DNA of 6,193 nucleotides, taken from assembly GCA_028712015.1 (NCBI GenBank), contig JAQTRB010000106.1:1-6193 (forward strand), written 5' to 3'. This document shows, piece by piece, positions 1 to 6,055 of the stretch. Origin of the DNA: Syntrophales bacterium (GTDB lineage Bacteria > Desulfobacterota > Syntrophia > Syntrophales > UBA5619). A program made the translations under genes and the position numbers. Every line of letters begins with the position of its first letter. The stretch's first letter is position 1. Below the pieces are notes generated by a model. It made no database searches and was not told the DNA's origin. It was given only the letters and a program-made list of their open reading frames with translations.

Positions 1-272
1 CGCCTGTCTTGATTGGTGCGTATCCTTTGGATGAGACCCTGCAATTCAAGGCGGTTCAGTATTCCAACCACCGTAGCCGGTTGAATATACATTTTGGCGG
101 CCAAATCGGACACCCTGACCGAAGAGAGTTCCCCGATCAATTTGATGGCCCATAACTGAGGTCCGGTCAGACCGGTTTCACGTTTCGACTTTTTTGAATG
201 TTCATGGATGACCTGAAACACTTTTCGGATATCGTTAATAATTTCCTCAATCATCAATGATTTTTTTCCCAT
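1..272 (-). CDS. MarR-family transcriptional regulator, N-terminal part (cut by window edge)
   Basis: Reading the minus strand from an ATG at 272-270 gives 90 residues that run off the left edge with no stop. The start is supported by AGGGG five bases upstream (minus strand, 282-278). After an N-terminal helix (about residues 7-25) comes GLTGPQLWAIKLI (34-46), typical of MarR helix 2. A winged helix-turn-helix follows: VSDLAAKMYIQPATVVGIL (54-72) then NRLELQGLI (73-81). The strand RIRTNQDR (83-90) is the start of the wing, which in MarR proteins continues as a D-x-R motif. The missing part should hold the rest of the wing and the C-terminal dimerisation helices. MarR proteins are usually dimeric repressors, often ligand- or redox-responsive, that bind palindromes near their own promoter. 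The gene diverges from the solute operon and faces the inverted repeat at 329-368, so control of both directions is a reasonable inference. The ligand cannot be guessed. Confidence 0.9.
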   Translation of the reverse strand, partial: MGKKSLMIEEIINDIRKVFQVIHEHSKKSKRETGLTGPQLWAIKLIGELSSVRVSDLAAKMYIQPATVVGILNRLELQGLIQRIRTNQDR

Positions 273-328
273 AGAAACCCCTGGGCTGTTGACTTTGTTT
301 ACTTCTTAACATATGCGATGCTACGGTG

Positions 329-368
329 CAAATCATTTATGATCATATGATTTGAATACAAATGATTT
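329..368. promoter_or_regulatory. Inverted repeat with extra half-site, candidate MarR operator
   Basis: The arms CAAATCAT (329-336) and ATGATTTG (347-354) are perfect inverted repeats separated by 10 bases, giving a 26-base site. A nested perfect palindrome TATGATCATA lies at 338-347. A further half-site AAATGATTT (360-368) is the exact reverse complement of AAATCATTT (330-338). The cluster sits between the divergent MarR gene and the solute operon and overlaps the candidate -35 box at 352-357. Palindromic AT-rich sites in such positions are typical MarR operators; that this regulator binds it is inference. Confidence 0.6.
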
Positions 369-380
369 AGGGGCTATATT
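352..380 (+). promoter_or_regulatory. Candidate sigma70-type promoter for the three-gene solute operon
   Basis: TTGAAT (352-357) and TATATT (375-380) are separated by exactly 17 bases and match the sigma70 consensus at 4/6 and 5/6 positions. Transcription would begin near 387, leaving a leader of about 100 bases before the GTG start at 488. The -35 box lies inside the repeat cluster, so a bound repressor would block polymerase. This was recognised by eye and no transcript data support it. An alternative upstream pair (TTGACT 289-294, TATGCG 312-317) is weaker at the -10. Confidence 0.5.
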
Positions 381-453
381 TTTAAAATTATGGGTAGCGG
401 AACAAACCGAAATCAAATACAATGTAAACCGTAGACGGGTAAGATCGTCACCA

Positions 454-467
454 GTCGAGACATCGAC
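454..467 (+). other. Small hairpin in the operon leader
   Basis: GTCGA (454-458) and TCGAC (463-467) form a five-base-pair stem with a four-base loop GACA. It ends ten bases before the GGAG ribosome binding site (477-480) of the phosphatase gene. It is too short and lacks a T-run, so it is not a terminator. A role in translation is possible but such a small stem can occur by chance. Confidence 0.2.
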
Positions 468-487
468 AAGCTGAATGGAGTATCCTG

Positions 488-1333
488 GTGCAAGTCATCA
501 TTTTTACCGACCTCGACGGCAGCCTGCTGAACCACGCGGACTATTCCTTTACAGAAGCGATGCCGGCTCTGGCAAGGATCAAATCGTTCGGCATCCCGCT
601 GATCATGACCACGAGCAAGACCCGCCGGGAGGTTGAATCCCTGCAGTTGGAGATGGGGGTGCGGGAACCTTTTATCGTCGAAAATGGGGGCGGCATTTTT
701 TTCCCCTCCGGATATCGAAGGCTGTCGATCGGGGATGGTCAGCAACGGGATGGCTACACCCTTGTCGCCCTGGGAACGGGTTATTCCCGGGTTCGTGAAT
801 TTCTGAGAAAGGCCGGCGGGCGATTTAATCTCCGGAGTTTCGGCGACATGGCCCCTGCCGAAATCGCCGAACGGACCGGACTACCGATCGACCGGGCGGC
901 TTTGGCCAAGGAACGCGAGTTCACGGAGCCCTTCATCCTGTTGCGGCCGGATGAGATCGGTCCATTGAGCGGCATGGCGGAGGCGGAGGGTTTTACCGTG
1001 ACCCGGGGCGGTCGTTTTCATCATTTGATGGGCAACCAGCAGGATAAGGGAAAAGCCGTCCGAACGGTTGGTGATATTTTCCGGCGAAGCTCCGGCACGG
1101 CGCTGACCACCATCGGCCTGGGCGACAGCGAAAACGATCTGGCCATGTTGGCGCAGGTAGACGTCCCGGTCCTGATCCCCCGTCCGGGAAAAGGCCACCT
1201 GGATGTCCGACTGCCGGGAATGATCCTGGCAAACAGGACGGGCGCTAAGGGGTGGAACGATGTCGTACAGAAACTTTTGAACGAACAAAGCGGGACACCA
1301 TGGGAGCAGGATCACCAACAGGAGGATTTATGA
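488..1333 (+). CDS. mpgP: HAD-family mannosyl-/glucosyl-3-phosphoglycerate phosphatase
   Basis: This 281-residue protein is a cytosolic HAD phosphatase (Cof-like, subclass IIB) expected to remove the phosphate from mannosyl- or glucosyl-3-phosphoglycerate, the last step of the two-step compatible-solute pathway. Motif I is DLDGSLL (8-14), with Asp8 as nucleophile and Asp10 as acid/base. Motif II is TTSKT (41-45), followed by ENGGGIFFP (65-73). GGRFHHLMG (174-182) and DKGKA (186-190) match the MpgP cap and the motif II/III lysine region. Motif III is GLGDSENDLAML (210-221). The GTG start has GGAG (477-480) seven bases upstream. It is the only usual start codon between the in-frame TAA at 440-442 and the protein core. 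The stop overlaps the next ATG (ATGA), implying translational coupling. The last 15 or so residues are hydrophilic and beyond the conserved fold. The downstream GpgS suggests the true substrate is the glucosyl form (GpgP role); family members often accept both sugars. Confidence 0.85.
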   Translation: MQVIIFTDLDGSLLNHADYSFTEAMPALARIKSFGIPLIMTTSKTRREVESLQLEMGVREPFIVENGGGIFFPSGYRRLSIGDGQQRDGYTLVALGTGYSRVREFLRKAGGRFNLRSFGDMAPAEIAERTGLPIDRAALAKEREFTEPFILLRPDEIGPLSGMAEAEGFTVTRGGRFHHLMGNQQDKGKAVRTVGDIFRRSSGTALTTIGLGDSENDLAMLAQVDVPVLIPRPGKGHLDVRLPGMILANRTGAKGWNDVVQKLLNEQSGTPWEQDHQQEDL

Positions 1334-2583
1334 CAAAAGTGACCCGGTTTTCGACGGCCTTGCGTCCGCACGTCACGACGAAGATCGAGCAGCTCGGATA
1401 TGCGGACATCGTGGTCGGCATCCCCGCTTATTTCAGCGGAGTGTCCATCGTCCACGTCATCAAAACGGTCGTCAAGGGGATCGAGCTGTACTACCCCCAC
1501 CTGCGGGCGGTCATCATGGTTTCGGACGGCGGCTCGACCGATGATACCCGAGACCTGGCCCGCACCGTCGATCCCAAGTCCTACAATATCGAAAGCATCG
1601 TCACCATCTACCGGGGCCTTCCCGGCAAAGGGTCGGGATTACGGGCGGTCTTCGAGGTCGCCGTCTTCCTCAAAGCCAGGGCCGTCGCCGTCTTCGATTC
1701 CGACCTGCTTTCGATCACGCCCGAATGGCTTCGAAACTTTCTGGAGCCTGTCTTTCAAGGCTACGACTATGTGGCGCCCTATTACAACCGTTACAAGCTT
1801 GACGGAACCATCACGAACACCATCGCCTACAACCTGACGCGGGCGCTCTACGGCAGGCGGATTCGGCAGCCGATCGGGGGAGACTTCGGCATTTCCCCAG
1901 CCCTGGTCAAACACTACCTCAGCCAGGATGTATGGGCGACGGACATCGCCAAATTCGGGATCGACATCTGGATGACGACGTCGGCCGTTGTCGGAGGATT
2001 CCGGATCTGCCAGGCCAGGCTGGGCGCGAAGCTCCATGACCACAAGGACCCCTCGACCGATCTGGGACCGATGCTCCGTCAAGTGGTGGGAACGACATTC
2101 CAGCTGATGGACCAGTACCACGACCACTGGATGAAGATCAGAGGATCGGTGGACATTCCCACTCTCGGAGAGTTCACCGGACAAAGGGCAGAGGAGTTCG
2201 ATATCAATCAGGCCAATCTCATCGAGTATTTCAAGGTCGGTTTTAACAATTTCGGCGGCATGTGGGCGAACATCATCGAGGAACGCGACCTGGAAATCAT
2301 CCGGGAACTGGCGCGGACCGACAAAAACGAATCCTTTCTCATGCCCATCGAAAGCTGGGTCCGGATCGTCTACCGATATGCCAACGCCTTCCACAGAACG
2401 CCACGGCAGCGCTTCAAGGTGCTCGATACCTTGACCCCGCTCTACTACGGGCGAGTCGGCTCCCTGATCAATGAACTGCGCGACAAGACCCCGGAGGAAG
2501 CGGAGGCTCATTTCGAACAAAACGCGCTGGCATTCGAAACGATGAAAGACTACCTGATCGGGCTTTGGGTAGGAAAGGAGTGA
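1330..2583 (+). CDS. GT-A glycosyltransferase resembling one-step mannosylglycerate/glucosylglycerate synthase
   Basis: This is a 417-residue cytosolic sugar-nucleotide-dependent glycosyltransferase. An N-terminal GT-A core begins with VVGIPAYFSG (28-37), then SDGGSTDDT (65-73) and PGKGSGLR (98-105, nucleotide/acceptor loop). The metal-binding DxD motif is DSD (123-125) in VFDSDLLSITPEWL. QPIGGDFGIS (180-189), FGIDIWMT (209-216) and KLHDHKDP (234-241) follow; His236 is a likely metal ligand. The order and spacing recall, from memory, Rhodothermus mannosylglycerate synthase (GT78: DADITSFGPDW, QPLGGE, WGID, KAHR). The C-terminal 170 residues are mostly helical. The ATG at 1330 is preferred over an in-frame GTG-free upstream ATG at 1252 because AGGAGG (1320-1325) precedes it and it overlaps the phosphatase stop. 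Its sugar donor and acceptor are not readable: it could make glucosyl- or mannosylglycerate directly, or add mannose to the GpgS product as in Petrotoga. Confidence 0.75.
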   Translation: MTKVTRFSTALRPHVTTKIEQLGYADIVVGIPAYFSGVSIVHVIKTVVKGIELYYPHLRAVIMVSDGGSTDDTRDLARTVDPKSYNIESIVTIYRGLPGKGSGLRAVFEVAVFLKARAVAVFDSDLLSITPEWLRNFLEPVFQGYDYVAPYYNRYKLDGTITNTIAYNLTRALYGRRIRQPIGGDFGISPALVKHYLSQDVWATDIAKFGIDIWMTTSAVVGGFRICQARLGAKLHDHKDPSTDLGPMLRQVVGTTFQLMDQYHDHWMKIRGSVDIPTLGEFTGQRAEEFDINQANLIEYFKVGFNNFGGMWANIIEERDLEIIRELARTDKNESFLMPIESWVRIVYRYANAFHRTPRQRFKVLDTLTPLYYGRVGSLINELRDKTPEEAEAHFEQNALAFETMKDYLIGLWVGKE

Positions 2584-3797
2584 TGAAAGTGGCCGATTTT
2601 TGCCAGAACGGGATCATTACGACCCTTCAGAAGTTGCGGGACAGACCGGTTGAACAGATCGAAACGGAACTCAAAACGATCGCGCGGAAGCGGAAAATCG
2701 TGCTCCTCTTACCCGCGCTGGTGACGGAATTCGATGGCGCGGCCATGCCGAAGATCATCGAAGAGCTCAAAGGGGTGGATTATCTCGACGGGATCGTTCT
2801 GTCCCTGGATCGGGCGGATGAGCGGCAGTTCAACAAAATCCGGAAAATCATGTCTGTTTTGCCCGTGGACGTACGGGTGGTTTGGCATGACGGGTCTCGC
2901 ATGCAGGCGCTCCAGAAAGAGCTGAAGAACGCGGAATTCAATTTGGACAATCCCGGAAAAGGCCGTTCCGTCTGGATGTCCCTCGGATATATCCTTTCGG
3001 ATCAGGACGTCTATGCCATTGCCCTGCACGACTGCGACATTGTCAACTACAAGCGGGAAATTTTGGCTCGGCTGATCTATCCGGTTGTCCACCCGGCTCT
3101 CAGCTTCGAATTCAGCAAGGGTTACTACGCCAGGGTTACCGACAGGCTCTATGGCCGTGTGACGAGGCTTTATTATACCCCCCTGATCCGCACCCTGAAA
3201 CGGATCCTGGGGTACAACGCATTCATCGAATACCTCGATAATTTCCGGTATGCCCTTTCGGGGGAGTTTGCCTTCGACACCAGCCTCGCCCGGGGCATCC
3301 GTATCTCGCCGACATGGGGGCTGGAGGTCTCGCTGCTCAGCGAGGTCTATCAGAAGACCTCGGCCAACCGGATCTGCCAGGTGGAGATCATCGACACCTA
3401 CGAGCACAAGCACCAGATCCTGCGAAAAGCCAAGCCCACCGAAGGGCTGATCCGCATGGCCACCGAGATCGGAAAGGCGCTGTTCAGGGTTCTGAGCCAG
3501 GATGGCCTGGTGATGAGCGAAGCCTTTTTCCGGACCCTTCTGATGACCTATATCCAGGAGTCCCGAATCGCCATCGAGAAGTTCCACGCACTGGCCCTGC
3601 TCAACGGTCTGAACTACGACCGGCATGAAGAGATCGAGGCGGTGGATGCATTCGTCGGCGCCATGAAGTTGGCCATTGACGAATTCGTCGGCGATCCGGT
3701 CGGTATTCCCATGATGGCGGCCTGGGTCCGAGTGGAGGCGGCCATTCAGGATTTTTCGGAGAGACTGAAGGAGGCCGTGGAGACGGATAACCGATAG
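2583..3797 (+). CDS. gpgS: Glucosyl-3-phosphoglycerate synthase
   Basis: This 404-residue retaining glycosyltransferase should join glucose from an NDP-glucose donor to 3-phosphoglycerate, giving glucosyl-3-phosphoglycerate in the cytosol. A helical N-terminal extension (1-35) precedes the GT-A core starting at IVLLLPAL (39-46). PGKGRSVW (124-131) is the phosphate/nucleotide loop, and HDCDIV (149-154) carries the DxD-type motif as DCD. FEFSKGYYARVTDRLYGRV (175-193), LSGEFAF (226-232), WGLEVSLLSEVY (245-256) and the metal-ligand region YEHKHQ (273-278) all match the longer bacterial and cyanobacterial GpgS type (GT81-like). A helical C-terminal domain follows. The ATG at 2583 shares one base with the upstream stop (TGATG). 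AGGA at 2571-2574 is well spaced, while GGAG at 2577-2580 is too close to serve it. GTG at 2580 and TTG at 2565 are alternative starts. It is the last gene of the overlapping operon. Confidence 0.88.
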   Translation: MKVADFCQNGIITTLQKLRDRPVEQIETELKTIARKRKIVLLLPALVTEFDGAAMPKIIEELKGVDYLDGIVLSLDRADERQFNKIRKIMSVLPVDVRVVWHDGSRMQALQKELKNAEFNLDNPGKGRSVWMSLGYILSDQDVYAIALHDCDIVNYKREILARLIYPVVHPALSFEFSKGYYARVTDRLYGRVTRLYYTPLIRTLKRILGYNAFIEYLDNFRYALSGEFAFDTSLARGIRISPTWGLEVSLLSEVYQKTSANRICQVEIIDTYEHKHQILRKAKPTEGLIRMATEIGKALFRVLSQDGLVMSEAFFRTLLMTYIQESRIAIEKFHALALLNGLNYDRHEEIEAVDAFVGAMKLAIDEFVGDPVGIPMMAAWVRVEAAIQDFSERLKEAVETDNR

Positions 3798-3809
3798 ATC
3801 AAAGGCGGC

Positions 3810-3896
3810 ATGAAAACTACAGGACGGAATGAAAATTTTTCGAGAACCACTCAGGGATGGATGCCAACAAGCCAAGCTGTGGAGGGAAGAAGATGA
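3810..3896 (+). CDS. Possible 28-residue leader ORF ahead of the lipoprotein gene
   Basis: An ATG at 3810, preceded by AAAGG (3801-3805), opens 28 codons that end in TGA at 3894-3896. The stop overlaps the lipoprotein ATG by four bases (ATGA), as in translational coupling. The peptide has no signal sequence, membrane segment or motif I recognise. The lipoprotein has its own strong ribosome binding site, so this may be chance. It is listed only because the overlap geometry repeats that of the upstream operon genes. Confidence 0.2.
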   Translation: MKTTGRNENFSRTTQGWMPTSQAVEGRR

Positions 3897-4558
3897 GAAA
3901 AAAGAGAATGCTGCGGATAGGATTAATCACTATGGTTTTGTTTCTGTCTTTTGCATTGTTTGCAGGTTGCGCCAAAAAAGGCCCCACGAAAACCAAAGCA
4001 TGGATCCACGGGGAACAGAAACCCATGGTGCAGGCTCCGACGCAGGCCTTAACGGATGACAAGGAAACCATGAAGAGCGCGTTGCGCGAGCAAACGCTCG
4101 ACGATCAGGGGATTAGAAAACAAACACTCACGGATGAGCGAAACGCGGGAAAAGCTTCCGAAGGCGCCAAAAGGGAAGCCGTGGAGAACGAAGCGGCGAT
4201 TCCGAAAGAACTCCAGATTCCCGACATTCATTTCGATTTCAACGAATACAAGCTTCATCCGGAAAACCAGGCAGTCCTGAAGGCAGCCGCCCAAGCCTAT
4301 CTGAAGCATACAAATTACGCGCTTGTCATCGAAGGTCACTGCGATGAGCGAGGTACCACGGAATACAACCTGGCGCTCGGCCAGAGGCGTGCCGATGAAA
4401 CGGCAAAATTCTTGATGGACTTGGGCATCGCGCGGGTGCGTATCAAGACAATCAGCTATGGCAAGGAGAGGCCTCTGGATCCCGGGCATGACGAGACGGC
4501 CCTGGCCAAGAACCGAAGGGTCCATTTTGTCGTATCCCAACCGGTGAAGCAGCCCTGA
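3893..4558 (+). CDS. pal: Pal/OmpA-family peptidoglycan-associated outer-membrane lipoprotein
   Basis: This 221-residue lipoprotein should anchor the outer membrane to peptidoglycan. The N-terminus has basic residues (MRKKRMLR), a hydrophobic stretch (9-24) and lipobox LFAGC, with Cys26 as the lipidated residue. Ala27-Lys28 after the cysteine gives no inner-membrane retention signal, so Lol export to the outer membrane is expected. A charged, probably unstructured linker (about 30-108) contains a loose repeat, EQTLDDQ (66-72) and KQTLTDE (76-82). The OmpA-like domain (about 112-215) begins with IHFDFNEYKL. It carries the Pal signature GHCDERGTTEYNLALGQRRA, in which Asp151 and Arg166 would bind diaminopimelate, and ends with KNRRVHFVV. 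The start is set by GGAGGG six bases upstream (3881-3886); an in-frame ATG at 3857 would bury the signal peptide. No tolQRAB genes are beside it, so it may be a Pal paralogue rather than the Tol partner. The 95-base gap after gpgS shows no terminator, so read-through is possible. Confidence 0.88.
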   Translation: MRKKRMLRIGLITMVLFLSFALFAGCAKKGPTKTKAWIHGEQKPMVQAPTQALTDDKETMKSALREQTLDDQGIRKQTLTDERNAGKASEGAKREAVENEAAIPKELQIPDIHFDFNEYKLHPENQAVLKAAAQAYLKHTNYALVIEGHCDERGTTEYNLALGQRRADETAKFLMDLGIARVRIKTISYGKERPLDPGHDETALAKNRRVHFVVSQPVKQP

Positions 4559-4702
4559 TTGCTGAACAACGCTTCATGTATATGATCATCCCAAAAAGGT
4601 GTATGAGAAAAAATCGCTTCGAACATGGCGTATCCGGAACAGTGCGCTATTCCATGATGGTCGATTGCGGGAAAATGGACAGGGGTTGGGACAACAGATT
4701 CG
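4559..4702. other. Intergenic gap between lipoprotein and ClC genes
   Basis: These 144 bases contain no convincing gene or terminator. TTGCTG (4559-4564) and TATGAT (4581-4586) are 16 bases apart and could be a weak promoter for the ClC gene. An 18-base imperfect palindrome at 4636-4653 (GGAACAGTG facing CGCTATTCC) has one mismatch and one G-T pair, and could be a protein-binding site or chance. Confidence 0.3.
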
Positions 4703-6055
4703 ATGAATAAAAGTCTGCTTGAAGAGTCGGTTCTCTTTATCAGTGTCTTAAAATGGGTCATTCTGGCAACCGGGATCGGAATAGCCGTCGGTTTATCCAC
4801 GACGGTCTTTCTGAAAATTTTGAACTTCAGCGTTTCCCGCATTCAGGTTTCTCCGCATTTCTTTCTATTGTTGCCTGCAGGTCTGTTTATCAGCGCCATT
4901 GCCGTCAAATATTTTTCCCCCGATGCAAAAGGATATGGAACAGAAAAGGTGATCGAAGCCGTTCACAAGCACTCTGGAAAAATGTCGGCCATCGTCGCGC
5001 CGGTAAAATTATTCGCTACGATCGTCACCACCGCAACGGGGGGATCCGTCGGACAGGTTGGCCCGTGCGCGCAGATTGGAGGGGCGCTGTCATCTCTATT
5101 TGCGGATATCTTGAAATTCGATGCCAATGATCGGAAAAAACTGGTCATCTGCGGGATCAGCGCCGGCTTTGCATCCGTCCTGGGGGCGCCGATTGCCGGC
5201 GCCATTTTCGGGGTGGAGGTTCTCTTCATCGGAAGCATTCTTTATGAAGTGCTGCTGCCCTCTTTCATATCGGGCATGATCGGTTATCAAATATCTTCCT
5301 ATTTCGGAATCAACTATTTTCAGTATCACCAGGATTTTATCCCGGCTTTTTCAGAGGCGTTCTTTTTGAAGGTTGTCCTCGCGGGCATTTTTTTTGGAGT
5401 TTGCGCGGCCGTGCTGATAGAGATTCTCAAAAGCATCGATAAATTGGCGGGCCGGATCAACCTTTGGGCGCCGCTGAAGTCACTGGCAGGCGGCGCCCTT
5501 CTTGCGGGACTGACGTTCCTGACATCAACGAACTATCTGGGGCTGGGACTCGAAACGATCAAGATTGCGATCAGCGGAGCCAAAATCGTCCCCCATGCAT
5601 TTCTCATGAAGGCCATCTTCACCGGGATCACCTTCGGTTCCGGAGGCAGCGGGGGGATCATTACCCCCATACTCTTCATGGGCGCCGTCGCGGGAAGCGT
5701 CTTCGGCGATTTTTGGGAATTGAATCGCGGAACCTTTGCCGCCATCGGCATGGTCAGCGTGTTGGCGGGCGCCGCCAATACCCCGATTGCCGCCAGCATC
5801 CTGGCCATGGAACTCTTTGGTCTGGAGATTGCCCCTTATGCCGCCGTCGCCTGCGTCGTCAGTTTCTTAATGACGGGCCACCGCAGTGTTTTCCCGACGC
5901 AAATTATGGGGTTGCAGAAATCGTCGTCCGTCCATGTAGAACTGGGCAATGAAGTAGAAACGGCGGAAACGCATTACGAACCGAGGGAAAGGAGTTTGAT
6001 CGGCATCTGTCTGCGACTTTACGACAGAATCAAGAACCGCAAACGCGTCGGTTGA
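4703..6055 (+). CDS. ClC-family anion channel/transporter, no CBS domains, altered gating motif
   Basis: This 450-residue integral inner-membrane protein of the ClC family has about ten to twelve hydrophobic segments between residues 12 and 390. Recognisable family blocks are: GYGTEKVIEAV (77-87, at the GSGIP position); GGSVGQVGPCAQIGG (113-127, at the GREGP filter); GAPIAGAIFGVEVLF (161-175); GSGGSGGIITPILFMGA (312-328, at the GIFAP position); and GAANTPIAASILAMELFG (356-373). GHRSVFPTQ (392-400) is at the usual RSVYPTQ position. Compared with E. coli ClC, the gating glutamate (E148) is Val119, the inner proton glutamate (E203) is Val173, and the pore tyrosine (Y445) is Phe397. This predicts passive anion conduction rather than proton-coupled exchange. 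A hydrophilic tail of about 50 residues replaces the CBS domains of larger members. ATG 4703 is the only usual start after the in-frame TGA at 4655-4657, but it lacks a well-placed ribosome binding site (nearest GGG is 12 bases away). Anion species is unknown. Confidence 0.88.
   Translation: MNKSLLEESVLFISVLKWVILATGIGIAVGLSTTVFLKILNFSVSRIQVSPHFFLLLPAGLFISAIAVKYFSPDAKGYGTEKVIEAVHKHSGKMSAIVAPVKLFATIVTTATGGSVGQVGPCAQIGGALSSLFADILKFDANDRKKLVICGISAGFASVLGAPIAGAIFGVEVLFIGSILYEVLLPSFISGMIGYQISSYFGINYFQYHQDFIPAFSEAFFLKVVLAGIFFGVCAAVLIEILKSIDKLAGRINLWAPLKSLAGGALLAGLTFLTSTNYLGLGLETIKIAISGAKIVPHAFLMKAIFTGITFGSGGSGGIITPILFMGAVAGSVFGDFWELNRGTFAAIGMVSVLAGAANTPIAASILAMELFGLEIAPYAAVACVVSFLMTGHRSVFPTQIMGLQKSSSVHVELGNEVETAETHYEPRERSLIGICLRLYDRIKNRKRVG

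Noticed and set aside
289..317. Plus-strand promoter candidate TTGACT / TATGCG with a 17-base spacer
   Set aside because: The -35 box is good but the -10 matches only half the consensus. The 352-380 pair is better balanced and nearer the gene. It cannot be excluded as a second promoter.
413..745. A 110-residue minus-strand frame overlapping the start of the phosphatase gene
   Set aside because: It covers the phosphatase motif I and II region in antisense and has no protein-like motifs.
1252..1329. N-terminal extension of the middle glycosyltransferase from ATG 1252
   Set aside because: It would add 26 charged residues overlapping the phosphatase C-terminus. The ATG at 1330 has a consensus AGGAGG and a coupling overlap.
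1639..2520. A 293-residue open frame on the minus strand opposite the middle glycosyltransferase
   Set aside because: It is antisense to conserved glycosyltransferase motifs and shows no family features; a codon-bias shadow.
2709..3875. A 388-residue open frame on the minus strand opposite gpgS
   Set aside because: It lies wholly antisense to a gene with clear GpgS motifs, has no recognisable domain, and is His/Gln/Asp-rich as expected from the complement of GC-biased codons.
3798..3892. Intrinsic terminator after gpgS (T-run at 3836-3840)
   Set aside because: No GC-rich stem precedes the T-run.
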